A DNA stretch of 56,249 nucleotides from Halopseudomonas aestusnigri (lineage in GTDB: Bacteria > Pseudomonadota > Gammaproteobacteria > Pseudomonadales > Pseudomonadaceae): assembly GCF_002197985.1 (NCBI RefSeq), contig NZ_NBYK01000011.1:1-56249 (forward strand), in the 5' to 3' direction. Positions 37,517-46,380 of this stretch are shown here, one piece after another; positions within the stretch are counted from its first letter, which is position 1; each line of letters begins with the position of its first letter. The translations under genes were made by a program, and so were the position numbers. The notes beneath the pieces were generated by a model. It was not told the DNA's origin. It worked only from the letters and a program-made list of their open reading frames with translations, and did not search any database.

Positions 37517-38617
37517 TCAGATGATGACCAGATCGGCGTTCAACGCGCCGGCCTGCTTCAGGGCTTCGAGAATGGCCATCAGGTCACCGGGGGCAGCCCC
37601 GACCTGATTGACCGCACGCACGATTTCATCCAGCGACACACCCGGGCGGAAGACGAACATGCGGCTGTCGCCCTCCTCGATATTGATCTGCGAGCTGGGC
37701 GCGACCACGGTCTGACCGCCGGACAGAATGCCGTCCGGCTGACTGACCTGCGGGTTCTCGCTGATGGTCACGGTCAGGCCGCCATGGGTGACGGCAGCCG
37801 GCTGCACCCGCACATCCTGGCCGATAACAATGGTGCCGGTGCGCGAGTTGATGATGACCTTGGCCGCCGCGTTGCCCTGCTCCACGGTCAGGTTCTCGAC
37901 CATGGAGATGTAATCGACGCGCTGATTGGGGTCGATCGGTGCGCGAACCCGCACTGAACCGCCGTCCAGCGCCTGCGCGACATCGGGGCCAAAGGTTTCA
38001 TTGATGCGGTCGACAATGCGCTTGGCGGTGGTGAAGTCTGGGCGGTGCAGGTTGAAGGTCAGATGGTCGCCTGAGGTAAACGGGCTGGCCACAGCACGCT
38101 CAACGGTTGCGCCGTTGGGAATGCGGCCCGCGCTGGGAATATTGACGGTGATACGCGACCCGTCTGCACCCTCGGCACCAAAGCCGCCGACGACCAGATT
38201 GCCCTGGGCAATGGCGTAAACCTGACCGTCGATCCCCTTCAGCGGAGTCATCAGCAGGGAACCGCCGCGCAGACTCTTGGCGTTACCCAGCGAGGAGACG
38301 GTGACATCAATGGTCTGGCCCGGGCGAGAAAACGGCGGCAGATCAGCATGAATCGCTACGGCTGCGACGTTTTTCATTTGAATACGCGTGCCCGGCGGTA
38401 CGGTAATACCGAACTGGCTGAGCATGTTCTGGAAGGTCTGCACGGTAAACGGGGTCTGGCTGGTCTGGTCACCCGAACCATCCAGACCGACCACCAGACC
38501 ATAGCCGATCAACTGGTTGCTGCGCACCCCTGCAATACTGGCGATGTCCTTGAGACGATCGGCCAGCGACAGCGGGCTGACGAGCAGCAAAACAAGACCG
38601 AAAATCAGGCTGCGCAT
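37517..38617 (-). CDS. flgI: Flagellar P-ring protein FlgI
   Basis: 366-residue periplasmic ring protein that forms the bushing around the rod in the peptidoglycan layer. The signal peptide is [18 protein letters not shown], cleaved near ADRLKD; the family opening [20 protein letters not shown] follows. The C-terminal [20 protein letters not shown] is typical. AGGAG lies eight bases upstream. It requires the FlgA chaperone, which is encoded at 46381-47091. Confidence 0.96.
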   Translation of the reverse strand: MRSLIFGLVLLLVSPLSLADRLKDIASIAGVRSNQLIGYGLVVGLDGSGDQTSQTPFTVQTFQNMLSQFGITVPPGTRIQMKNVAAVAIHADLPPFSRPGQTIDVTVSSLGNAKSLRGGSLLMTPLKGIDGQVYAIAQGNLVVGGFGAEGADGSRITVNIPSAGRIPNGATVERAVASPFTSGDHLTFNLHRPDFTTAKRIVDRINETFGPDVAQALDGGSVRVRAPIDPNQRVDYISMVENLTVEQGNAAAKVIINSRTGTIVIGQDVRVQPAAVTHGGLTVTISENPQVSQPDGILSGGQTVVAPSSQINIEEGDSRMFVFRPGVSLDEIVRAVNQVGAAPGDLMAILEALKQAGALNADLVII

Positions 38618-38630
38618 GACAATGCTCCTG

Positions 38631-39308
38631 TCAGAACGGCCACAGCGGGCTGAGGAAGAACTGGCTCAGCCAGCCCGGGCGATTGGAATCGGCAAAGGCA
38701 CCCTTGCCGGAGTAGGTAATGCGTGCATCCGCCACGCGGGTGGAGAGCACGGTGTTGTCGGGGCCCACATCGTCTGCGCGCACCAGGCCGCTGATGCGGA
38801 TCAGCTCGTCGCCCTGATTTAGGGTGATCCACTTTTCGCCGCGTACTGCCAGAATGCCATTGGGCAGCACCTCGGCAACGGTAACGGTAATCGAGCCGGA
38901 CAGGCTGTTGCTCTGGTTAGCGTCTGAGCTGCCGTCAAAGGCACGTTGACCCGACATGTTCACGCCCAGATCCAGACCTTTGAAACCGACCACATTGCCC
39001 AGCAGGGTCGGGTTGGCAATCGTGGTCGAACTGGACTTGTCGATTTCGCTCTCAGCCGATTTCTGCGCCGCCGTCCGTTCGGTCAGGGTGATGGTAATGA
39101 TGTCGCCGACCCGGTGCGCCTTGCGGTCGTTATACAGGCTCATCTCGAAACCGGGCTGATAGATCGCCCCGTTGTTGAGCTCCTGCGGCAGCGGCGTGCG
39201 CGGCAGCACCGGGGCATAGGCCGGATCGTCACGCATCGGCGGCGCCTGCATGCAACCAATCAGGCTGAGCGGCACCAGCAGCATCAAGAACTTAGCCAAA
39301 CGGATCAT
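38631..39308 (-). CDS. flgH: Flagellar L-ring lipoprotein FlgH
   Basis: 225-residue outer-membrane lipoprotein forming the L-ring. The signal peptide ends in the lipobox LIGC with the lipidated Cys19. The core [20 protein letters not shown] and [20 protein letters not shown] is characteristic of the family. It follows flgG and precedes flgI in the standard order, each with a 13-15 bp gap. GGAG precedes the ATG. Confidence 0.96.
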   Translation of the reverse strand: MIRLAKFLMLLVPLSLIGCMQAPPMRDDPAYAPVLPRTPLPQELNNGAIYQPGFEMSLYNDRKAHRVGDIITITLTERTAAQKSAESEIDKSSSTTIANPTLLGNVVGFKGLDLGVNMSGQRAFDGSSDANQSNSLSGSITVTVAEVLPNGILAVRGEKWITLNQGDELIRISGLVRADDVGPDNTVLSTRVADARITYSGKGAFADSNRPGWLSQFFLSPLWPF

Positions 39309-39323
39309 GATTCCGAGCTCCCG

Positions 39324-40109
39324 TCAGAGGTTCTGACTGATGTACTGCAGCATCTGATCTGCAGTGGAAATGACCTTGGAGTTCATTTCGTAGGCGCGTT
39401 GGGTGGTGATCATGTTGACCAGCTCCTCCACCACGCTGACGTTGGAGTTCTCCAGGGTGTTCTGCAACACGGTGCCCAGGCCGTTCTGACCGGGGTTGCC
39501 GGTCTGCGGTGCACCACTGGACGCGGTCTCCAGGAACAGGTTGTTGCCAATGGCTTGCAGACCGGCCGGATTGATGAAATCGGCGGTCTGCACATTGCCA
39601 ATCTGCTGTGATCCGGCGTTACCAAAGGTGGTAATGCTCACCGTGCCGTCTTCACCTACGGTAAAGGTCTGCACGTCGTCCGGCAGGACGATCCCCGGTT
39701 CCAGCGGGAAGCCGTTGGAGGTCACGATCTGGCCATCGGCATCCAGGTGGAAGCTGCCGTCACGGGTATAGCCGATGCTGCCGTCGGGCATCAGGATCTG
39801 GAAGAAGCCACGACCGTTGATAGCCATGTCCAGCGGCTGCTCGGTGGTCTGCAGCGTACCTTCGGTGAAGATCTTCTGGGTGCCCACCACTCGCACACCG
39901 GTACCCAGCTGCAAGCCAGATGGCAGCTGGGTATCCTGGGTGCTCTGGCCACCGGGCTGGCGCTTGATCTGATAAAGCAGATCCTCGAACTCGGCACGGT
40001 CACGCTTGAAGCCGGTGGTCGATACGTTGGCCAGGTTGTTGGAAATGGTCGACAACATGGTGTCCTGGGCGGACAGACCGGTCTTGCTGACCCAAAGTGC
40101 GTGGAGCAT
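39324..40109 (-). CDS. flgG: Flagellar distal rod protein FlgG
   Basis: 261-residue distal rod subunit. It begins MLHALWVSKTGLSAQDTMLS and contains NNLANVSTTGFKRDRAEFED; the C-terminal helix has NVSVVEELVNMITTQRAYEM. The start at 40109 is chosen because AGGAG lies seven bases before it and it gives the usual 261-residue length; a GTG one codon earlier is possible but less likely. Part of the flgF-flgL operon. Confidence 0.96.
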   Translation of the reverse strand: MLHALWVSKTGLSAQDTMLSTISNNLANVSTTGFKRDRAEFEDLLYQIKRQPGGQSTQDTQLPSGLQLGTGVRVVGTQKIFTEGTLQTTEQPLDMAINGRGFFQILMPDGSIGYTRDGSFHLDADGQIVTSNGFPLEPGIVLPDDVQTFTVGEDGTVSITTFGNAGSQQIGNVQTADFINPAGLQAIGNNLFLETASSGAPQTGNPGQNGLGTVLQNTLENSNVSVVEELVNMITTQRAYEMNSKVISTADQMLQYISQNL

Positions 40110-40151
40110 CACCTTTCTCCTCGCGTGTCAGTTAGTTGACACGCCGTTGCA

Positions 40152-40892
40152 TTAACTCATCTGCAGAATGCGATCGGTCGCCTGCGCGTTCTCTTCCGCT
40201 GTCCGCATCATCTTGATGTGCAGCTCAAACTGGCGCGCCAGCGACAGCATGGCGGTCATCTCTTCGACCGCATTGACGTTGCTGCCTTCCAGGAAGCCGG
40301 TAGCCACCTGAACCACGCCATCGGCCACCTGAGGCTGACCGTCTTTGGTTCGCATCAGGCCGTCTGAGCCCTTCTCAAGCGTCGCAGGATCGGGGTTGAC
40401 CAGCTTCAGACGATCCACCTCCGCCATGACCGCCGGGCCTTCACCCAGAGCACGGATACTGATGGTGCCGTCCGACCCGATCTCGACCTTCTGCGCCGGG
40501 GGAATGGCAATCGGACCGCCGTTGCCCAGCACCGGCAGACCACTGCTGGTGCGCAGCACACCGAAGGCGTCAATATTCAGGCTGCCCGCGCGGGTATAGG
40601 CTTCGGTGCCGTCAGCTGCCTGCACGGCAATCCAGCCTTCGCCCTGCACGGCCACATCAAGCTCGCGCCCGGTTTCCTGCATCACCCCTGCCGACATGTC
40701 GGTACCGGGGCGTTCGGTCATGGCATAGGCGCGCGTCGCGTAGCCGTCGCCAAATACCGGCATTGACCGGGCCTGCTCAAAGTCACGGCGAAAGCCGGTG
40801 GTGGTCAGGTTGGCCAGATTGTTCGCGTGCGCACGCTGCGCCATCGCGTTCTGGCTTGCCCCTGTCATGGAGATGTACAACGATTTGTCCAT
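40152..40892 (-). CDS. flgF: Flagellar proximal rod protein FlgF
   Basis: 246-residue rod protein, beginning MDKSLYISMTGASQNAMAQR with the rod motif NNLANLTTTGFRRD and ending in the helix with NAVEEMTAMLSLARQFELH. It is the first gene of the second rod/hook operon (flgF to flgL). A sigma-54-type promoter lies 64 bp upstream, and a strong terminator separates it from flgE. GGAGAAGG precedes the ATG. Confidence 0.95.
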   Translation of the reverse strand: MDKSLYISMTGASQNAMAQRAHANNLANLTTTGFRRDFEQARSMPVFGDGYATRAYAMTERPGTDMSAGVMQETGRELDVAVQGEGWIAVQAADGTEAYTRAGSLNIDAFGVLRTSSGLPVLGNGGPIAIPPAQKVEIGSDGTISIRALGEGPAVMAEVDRLKLVNPDPATLEKGSDGLMRTKDGQPQVADGVVQVATGFLEGSNVNAVEEMTAMLSLARQFELHIKMMRTAEENAQATDRILQMS

Positions 40893-40955
40893 GCCCTTCT
40901 CCGCTTACGTGTGGGCGACAAGTAATTGCCGCTTTTACTCACTTACAAGGGATAA

Positions 40956-40971
40956 AGCAGGGATCATGCCA
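40956..40971 (-). promoter_or_regulatory. Sigma-54-type promoter of flgFGHIJKL
   Basis: Reading the minus strand, TGGCATGATCCCTGCT has the invariant GG and GC with exactly 10 bases between (-24/-12) and matches the RpoN consensus well. It lies between the flgE terminator and the flgF start. Flagellar rod/hook operons of Pseudomonas depend on RpoN and FleQ/FleR. Confidence 0.72.
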
Positions 40972-41024
40972 AGATTTAAAAATTAGGATTTATCGTTATT
41001 TTTCAAAAAGATAGAAAAACATAA

Positions 41025-41071
41025 AACAAAAAAGCGGCAATACCGGCAGATCCTTTTGCCGGTATTGCCGC
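41025..41071 (-). terminator. Strong intrinsic terminator after flgE
   Basis: A perfect 15-bp stem, GCGGCAATACCGGCA (41034-41048) with its complement at 41057-41071, and an 8-nt loop. On the minus strand it is followed by TTTTTTGTTTTATG. It lies 35 bp after the flgE stop and ends the flgBCDE operon before the flgF promoter. Confidence 0.92.
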
Positions 41072-41105
41072 TGTCATTCCGACGCCGCCGCTGGCGGCTG
41101 AGACG

Positions 41106-42503
41106 TTAACGCAGGTTGATGATGGTCTGGGTTACCGCATCCTCGGTCTGAATGGTCTTGGCGTTGGCCTGGTAGTTGCGCTGGGCAACAATCAGGTTGA
41201 TCAGTTGCTCGGAGATATCCACGTTGGAGTCCTCCAGCGCGCCCGACTGAATGCTGCCAAGGGTGCCTGTGGTCGGCGCACCCACAACCGGGTCACCCGA
41301 CGAGAAAGACTGCGCCCACGCTGTACTGCCAAGCGGCGTCAGACCTTGCTGGTTGGCAAAGGTAGCCAGTACCACCTGCCCCTGCACCCGAGTCTGACCG
41401 TTGGTATAACGGGCGACCAGCAGACCGGTGTCGTCAATTTCCAGCCCGGCCAGTTCACCGGTGGTGAAGCCGTCCTGGCTCACTGCGGTTACCGCAAAGC
41501 TGGAGGCGTACTGGGTAGAGCCCGTTAGGTTAATGGTCAGGTCATCGACCGGCGAAGTAGCACCAGTGGGTTGCCCCTCACTGTCAAGCGGAACCCAGCC
41601 TGCGATGGTATAGGGCTGATTGGTAGTCAATTCGCCGACACTGTTGAAGTCGACATCAAATCGAGTGGTTGCCAGCGGGTCGAATGCCGGATCGGACGCC
41701 TCGACACCGGACTGGACATCACGCCCGTCGATCAGTACGTACATATCCCAGCTGTTGGCGTCGTTCTTGACGAAGTATTTGGTCATCACATGCGAATTGC
41801 CGAGGCTGTCGTAGATATTGACCGAAGTAGAGCTGTTGTAGGTCGCCGAGTTGGTCGGATCGAAGGTGCTGCGCGCAGCATCCAGGGCCGCCGCCTCAGC
41901 GGTAGCGATCTCCGCCGGCGTCGGGTTGGCCGGATCAGCCGCGGTCGCGATCGACGCCGCGTAGGCGGCATCGTATTGCTGAACGTAGACCTCAGGACGG
42001 GTTTGCGTCGAATTCAGGTTCAGCGTAGTGACAACAGCACTGGTCTCGTTCGGATCTGCCGAGCGGGTATCGACCCGCAGATTGGTCTGCACGCCCTGGT
42101 TGATCTGCCCCGTCACTGCGTTGACACCGAACCCCTGCAGGTTCTCGCCGTTGTTGTTGACGATAAAGCCGTTGGCATCGGTACCGAAGTAGCCGGCACG
42201 GGTGTAGCTGAGCGCACCGTTGTTGCTGGTCACAAAGAAGCCGTTGCCGTTGATTGCCAGATCCAGACTGTTTTCGGTGAAGCTGATGTTGCCCTGGTTG
42301 AACAGCTGAGCCGCGTTGGCCAGCGCTACACCACTGCCGGTGGCATAGCTGCCTGAACCGAGCACCGATGCAGCGTAGACGTCCGCGAACTCGGCACGCG
42401 AGCTTTTGAAACCGACGGTACCGGCGTTGGCAATGTTGTTACCGGTAATGTTCAGATCGGAGGCCGCCGCCCGGATACCACTCAAGCCAATGTTGAAAGA
42501 CAT
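41106..42503 (-). CDS. flgE: Flagellar hook protein FlgE
   Basis: 465-residue hook subunit. It begins MSFNIGLSGIRAAASDLNIT, with NNIANAGTVGFKSSRAEFAD, and ends with the helix NVDISEQLINLIVAQRNYQA and QTIINLR. A stretch at about 171-211 is unusually rich in Ala and acidic residues (DPANPTPAEIATAEAAALDA) and interrupts the hook D1/D2 region ahead of STFDPTNSATYN; it looks like a lineage-specific insertion on the hook surface. GAGGAG lies nine bases before the ATG. It is the last gene of flgBCDE and is followed by a strong terminator. Confidence 0.96.
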   Translation of the reverse strand: MSFNIGLSGIRAAASDLNITGNNIANAGTVGFKSSRAEFADVYAASVLGSGSYATGSGVALANAAQLFNQGNISFTENSLDLAINGNGFFVTSNNGALSYTRAGYFGTDANGFIVNNNGENLQGFGVNAVTGQINQGVQTNLRVDTRSADPNETSAVVTTLNLNSTQTRPEVYVQQYDAAYAASIATAADPANPTPAEIATAEAAALDAARSTFDPTNSATYNSSTSVNIYDSLGNSHVMTKYFVKNDANSWDMYVLIDGRDVQSGVEASDPAFDPLATTRFDVDFNSVGELTTNQPYTIAGWVPLDSEGQPTGATSPVDDLTINLTGSTQYASSFAVTAVSQDGFTTGELAGLEIDDTGLLVARYTNGQTRVQGQVVLATFANQQGLTPLGSTAWAQSFSSGDPVVGAPTTGTLGSIQSGALEDSNVDISEQLINLIVAQRNYQANAKTIQTEDAVTQTIINLR

Positions 42504-42538
42504 GGTTCTATCTCCTCGCCTACTTTCGTTCGGACGAC

Positions 42539-43219
42539 TTATTGAATTGCGTACACACTGGACAAGCTGATACTGCCCAGCCCGGCCACATTAAGAAGCA
42601 TCTCACCACCGCTACCCGCCCCCAGCGAAACGCTGTCCACATTGGCCGGCAGCAGTGTCGCCATCTGCGTATTGGTACCGTTGATGGTGGCCATGGCCTC
42701 GAAGGTGTAAACACCCGGTTCCATCAGGTTGCCGGCACCGTCGGTGCCGTCCCAGGTAAAGTCGTGCATCCCGGCTTCCAGTGCACCCAGGTTCACGGTA
42801 TCCACAAGGCTGCCGGATTCGTCATAGACCTTGACGAACACGTTGCTGCTGCTGGAGCTCAGCGCCAGCTGCCCTTCCAGACCGGCCGAGGTATCCACTA
42901 CCGCCTGGTCAGTCGGCACGATCACCGTCCGCCCGACCATCGACGAGGCCTGCAACGCCTGCGATGACTGGTAACCACTCAGCAGCGACTCCATCGAGCC
43001 ATTGAGGTTGTCGATCCCCTCGACCGTACTGAACTGCGCCAGCTGGGCAATAAACTCGCCATTTTCCTGGGGTGAAAGCGGATCCTGGTTGTTCATCTGC
43101 GCCACCAGCAGTTGAAGAAACTGATCCTTGCCCAGCTCGTTGCCGGTCGCGAAGCGGTCTGAATCGAGCTGATACTGATCCAGCGCCGACGCACCTGATG
43201 AAACATTACTGATGCTCAT
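42539..43219 (-). CDS. flgD: Flagellar hook-capping scaffold protein FlgD
   Basis: 226-residue hook-cap protein required for FlgE polymerisation. The N-terminal motif GKDQFLQLLVAQMNNQDPLSP is the family signature; the C-terminal FlgD-Ig and Tudor-like domains (about 80-226) include HDFTWDGTDGAGNLMEPGVY. The protein is removed when the hook is complete. It lies between flgC and flgE. Confidence 0.95.
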   Translation of the reverse strand: MSISNVSSGASALDQYQLDSDRFATGNELGKDQFLQLLVAQMNNQDPLSPQENGEFIAQLAQFSTVEGIDNLNGSMESLLSGYQSSQALQASSMVGRTVIVPTDQAVVDTSAGLEGQLALSSSSSNVFVKVYDESGSLVDTVNLGALEAGMHDFTWDGTDGAGNLMEPGVYTFEAMATINGTNTQMATLLPANVDSVSLGAGSGGEMLLNVAGLGSISLSSVYAIQ

Positions 43220-43236
43220 GGTCTACTTATCTCCGT

Positions 43237-43677
43237 TCACTGACCCAGCGTCAGAACGCGCTGCAGCATGGTCTTGGCGGTATTCATGACCTCCACATTG
43301 GTCTGGTAGGACCTCGAGGCAGACATCATGTTGGCCATTTCCTCCACTACATTCACATTCGGGTAATACACATAGCCGTCTTCATTGGCCATCGGATGAT
43401 CCGGCTCATAACGCGGCTCAAGACTGGCATCGGATTCGACGATGCCAAGCACCGCTACACCGTCACCGGCCTGCTGATCCGGACTGAACAACGAACCACC
43501 GGTCGCCTGCTGACTGTTGAAAATGGTGGCAAATACCGGGTTTCTGGCCCGGTAGGTTTGATCAATGCTGCTGGAGACGGTATCGGCGTTGGCGATGTTG
43601 CTTGCGACCGTGTTCAGCCGCAGCGACTGGGCGCTCATCCCGGAACCGGCGATATCGAACACTTTATCGAGCGACAT
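43237..43677 (-). CDS. flgC: Flagellar proximal rod protein FlgC
   Basis: 146-residue rod protein. It begins MSLDKVFDIAGSGMSAQSLR with the SNIANADTVSSSIDQTYRAR motif and ends with VVEEMANMMSASRSYQTNVE. Full length. The gap to flgB upstream is 2 bp, so the two are translationally linked. Confidence 0.95.
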   Translation of the reverse strand: MSLDKVFDIAGSGMSAQSLRLNTVASNIANADTVSSSIDQTYRARNPVFATIFNSQQATGGSLFSPDQQAGDGVAVLGIVESDASLEPRYEPDHPMANEDGYVYYPNVNVVEEMANMMSASRSYQTNVEVMNTAKTMLQRVLTLGQ

Positions 43678-43679
43678 GA

Positions 43680-44096
43680 TCAGTCTCCTCTGATGGCTGA
43701 CATCAGCCCCTTGAACTTGCTGTTGAGAAAGGTAAAGCTGGCCTGAAAATCGATGGCATTCTGGGCATAGGCTGCCTTCTCGACTTCGGAGTCGACGGTA
43801 TTGCCGTCAACCGACGGCTGCAGCTGATTGCGATAGCGCAGGCCCGCCACCTGATCGACCAGACTTTCCAGCGCCATGTGCCCGGCATCGGTTCGCTCAA
43901 CCGCCATGCTCTGGCCGTCGCCAGGCACACCGGCGCCCTGCTGGGCAGCCAGGACCGCATTGAAGTCCAGGTCCCGCGCCTTGTAGTTGGGGGTCTCGGC
44001 GTTGGCGATGTTGTTCGCCAGCACCTCGGCACGCTGGGAGCGAAACTTGAGTGCCTGCTCATGTAGCCCGAGGGCATTATCGAAACTGATGCTCAT
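43680..44096 (-). CDS. flgB: Flagellar proximal rod protein FlgB
   Basis: 138-residue rod protein and first gene of the flgBCDE operon. It begins MSISFDNALGLHEQALKFRS, with NNIANAETPNYKARDLDF. The start at 44096 is preferred: GAAGG precedes it and the length is normal; the open frame runs to 44138 but adds an unrelated basic extension that reaches the promoter. A near-perfect sigma-54 promoter lies 55 bp upstream. Confidence 0.95.
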   Translation of the reverse strand: MSISFDNALGLHEQALKFRSQRAEVLANNIANAETPNYKARDLDFNAVLAAQQGAGVPGDGQSMAVERTDAGHMALESLVDQVAGLRYRNQLQPSVDGNTVDSEVEKAAYAQNAIDFQASFTFLNSKFKGLMSAIRGD

Positions 44097-44150
44097 TGCC
44101 ACCTTCCTCGTTTCGGTCCGTCGACCAAAAAACGTCACTGCAAACAGCTA

Positions 44151-44166
44151 AGCAATCAGCGTGCCA
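44151..44166 (-). promoter_or_regulatory. Sigma-54 promoter of flgBCDE
   Basis: On the minus strand TGGCACGCTGATTGCT matches the RpoN consensus TGGCACG-N4-TTGCW exactly, including GG/GC spacing. The predicted transcription start is about 45 bp upstream of the flgB ATG. Confidence 0.9.
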
Positions 44167-44464
44167 GAAAATAAATACCTTAAATTTCAGACACTTAAAT
44201 ATCGGGCGCCAGAAAAGCGGCAATGATTTACCGGCAAACGGCAAGGCGAAAGGGTTTCAGCGGGCGGGCGGCAAACGAAACGCCGGCAGAAATATGCCGG
44301 CTTGGGAGGGTACTGCGTATAAGGGTAAAGCCAACGGCGTCTCTGCCAGAGCGGCATCAAGCCGGCGCACACTGATGGACAATGGCCTAAGCACAACCCG
44401 CAGCGACTATCGAAACGAGACGCACGTATGACCGGCTTTTCAGGAGCAACCGAAAAAGCAGCCC
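44167..44464. other. Intergenic region between cheR and flgB with palindromic elements
   Basis: Together with the flgB promoter this is a 368-bp gap without a gene. GCCGGCA (44282-44288) and TGCCGGC (44295-44301) form a 7-bp hairpin with a 6-nt loop and a modest T-content downstream on the minus strand; it may end the cheR transcript. GCGGCAAT-GATTT-ACCGGCA at 44217-44236 repeats the left arm of the flgE terminator with a 5-bp insertion. No supported open frame. Confidence 0.5.
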
Positions 44465-45292
44465 TCAACGAGCCTTGTAAACAATCCCCGGGCTGCACTG
44501 AACCATCTGGTACAGCTCCGGCAGTCCGTTCAGCGCCTCGGAGGCCCCGAGCATGAGATATCCGCCCGGCTTAAGTGTGGCGTGAATTCGTCGCAGAATG
44601 TCTTTCTTCACGTCGGCAGAGAAATAGATGAGCACGTTGCGGCAATAGACAAGGTCAAACTTGCCCAGCATCGAGTAGCTGTCCAGCAGGTTCAGTGCTC
44701 GGAACTCGACACGATTGCGGATAGCCGGCTTGACCGCCCAGCGCCCCGGACCAAGCTGGTCGAAATAGCGGGCCAGACGATCCTGAGACAGGCCGCGCGC
44801 AACAGACAGGCTGTCGTACTCGGCCTTTTTGGCGGCATTGAGAATGCCACCGGAGAGATCGGTTGCCACGATCTGGGCACCACCACGCAGTTGGCCCAGA
44901 TTACTGCGCTCGAACTCGTCGATTGCCATGCTCAACGAGTAGGGCTCCTGACCCGAGGAACAGGCAGCGGACCAGATACGCAGACGCTGGCCTGGAGAGC
45001 TCTTGATGAACTCCGGAATCAACCGGGTTTTCAAAACCTCGAACGGATAGACATCACGAAACCAGAGGGTTTCGTTGGTGGTCATGGCATCGATGACCGC
45101 CTCACGAAGGCCGCCACGCGGCTGGGCCTGGATGCGCTTGATCAGCTCGCCGAGGTTGGCAATACCCTCCTGCTCAAGCAGCCGATTAAGCCTGCTGGAC
45201 ACCAGATACTGCTTGTTGTCGCCCAGCACAATACCGCAGGCCTTCTCCAGAAAGTCCCGGAACAGCTGAAAATCCTGATTTGCCAAAGTCAC
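44465..45292 (-). CDS. cheR: Chemotaxis protein methyltransferase CheR
   Basis: 275-residue SAM-dependent enzyme that methylates glutamates of chemoreceptors. The N-terminal helical CheR_N domain covers about 5-60; the catalytic domain from about 75 includes TTNETLWFRDVYPFEVLKTR, the SAM loop IWSAACSSGQEPYSLSMAID, and FDLVYCRNVLIYFSADVKKD. The start is GTG at 45292 (reading VTLANQDF, with AAGGCAGG just upstream). cheV lies 33 bp upstream on the same strand, and both precede flgB as in other Pseudomonas flagellar clusters. Confidence 0.94.
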   Translation of the reverse strand: MTLANQDFQLFRDFLEKACGIVLGDNKQYLVSSRLNRLLEQEGIANLGELIKRIQAQPRGGLREAVIDAMTTNETLWFRDVYPFEVLKTRLIPEFIKSSPGQRLRIWSAACSSGQEPYSLSMAIDEFERSNLGQLRGGAQIVATDLSGGILNAAKKAEYDSLSVARGLSQDRLARYFDQLGPGRWAVKPAIRNRVEFRALNLLDSYSMLGKFDLVYCRNVLIYFSADVKKDILRRIHATLKPGGYLMLGASEALNGLPELYQMVQCSPGIVYKAR

Positions 45293-45325
45293 GAAGCCTG
45301 CCTTGTCTCAGTTAAAACCATCTTG

Positions 45326-46273
45326 CTAGGCCTGACCATCAGCGTCACCGCGCAACGAACGCAAGCGCTCGATCACCCGCTGCGCCAGATCATCCGGCTT
45401 GAATTTGGCAAGGAAATCGTCCGCACCGACCTTTCTGACCATTGCCTGGTTAAACACCCCCGACAACGACGTATGCAGCATGATATGCAGCTTGTTCATG
45501 CGCGAATCGTTACGCACTTCAGCAGTCAGAGTGTAGCCATCCATCTCCGGCATCTCGATATCGGAGATCATCATCAGCAGAGACTGACTGACATCCTCAC
45601 CCTGATCAGCCCTCGCCTTCAGCCAATCCAGTGCCTGGCGACCGTCATTCAGCGCTACGATCTCGACACCGATTTCCTGCAGGCAACGCGCCACTTGTTT
45701 ACGCGCGATCGATGAGTCGTCCACGATCAGAACCGTCCGGGCTACAGCATCGGCCTGGGACTCCGCATCAATGACACCATCGGAAATCTTCTCGTTGGTG
45801 GGTACTACCTCTGCCAGCACCTTCTCCACATCGATAATCTCGACCATCTGATTATCAACCCGGGTGACTGCTGTCAGATAGTGCTCCCGACCGGTACCCT
45901 TTGGCGGCGGATGAATCTCGGACCAGTTCATGTTGACAATGCGCTCGACCGAACGCACCAGAAAGCCCTGCACCTTGTAGTTGTATTCGGTAATGATCAC
46001 GAATGCTGTATCAAGGTTGTCCAGCCCGGGGCCGCCGGTGGCGCGATTGAGGTCGAGGATCGGCAGTGTGCCGCCACGGATGTGAGCTACGCCGCGAACG
46101 ACTGGATGCAGCTTGGGCATCGCCGTCAGCCGAGGGCATTGCAGCACTTCCTTGACCTTGAAAACGTTGATGCCATACAGCTGGTTGCCGGCCAGCCTGA
46201 ACAGCAGCAGTTCGAGTCGGTTCTGGCCAACCAGCTGGGTTCGCTGATTGACTGAATCCATCACACCAGCCAT
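45326..46273 (-). CDS. cheV: Chemotaxis coupling/response-regulator protein CheV
   Basis: 315-residue protein with an N-terminal CheW-like coupling domain (about 20-165; LLFRLAGNQLYGINVFKVKE) and a C-terminal receiver (about 185-310; VLIVDDSSIARKQVARCL, phospho-Asp in MISDIEMPEMDG, and Lys in FLAKF). It links receptors to CheA and buffers signalling. The start at 46273 (MAGVMDSVNQRTQ) has GAGGAG six bases upstream; the open frame runs further to 46327 without similarity. It is divergent from flgA and probably co-transcribed with cheR. Confidence 0.93.
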   Translation of the reverse strand: MAGVMDSVNQRTQLVGQNRLELLLFRLAGNQLYGINVFKVKEVLQCPRLTAMPKLHPVVRGVAHIRGGTLPILDLNRATGGPGLDNLDTAFVIITEYNYKVQGFLVRSVERIVNMNWSEIHPPPKGTGREHYLTAVTRVDNQMVEIIDVEKVLAEVVPTNEKISDGVIDAESQADAVARTVLIVDDSSIARKQVARCLQEIGVEIVALNDGRQALDWLKARADQGEDVSQSLLMMISDIEMPEMDGYTLTAEVRNDSRMNKLHIMLHTSLSGVFNQAMVRKVGADDFLAKFKPDDLAQRVIERLRSLRGDADGQA

Positions 46274-46304
46274 GGACTGCTCCTCATGTTTGCATCGGGT
46301 GAAA

Positions 46305-46320
46305 CGGCATGTTTCGTGCA
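46305..46320 (+). promoter_or_regulatory. Possible sigma-54 promoter of flgA
   Basis: CGGCATGTTTCGTGCA keeps GG and GC at the required 10-base spacing, with GGCA and TGCA matches. It lies 60 bp upstream of the flgA ATG. It is a weaker match than the flgB site. Confidence 0.5.
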
Positions 46321-46380
46321 GGTCCATCAGCAGACGACGTTAATCTGACGGACATCACCCAACTGTTTGCAGGTAATTGT

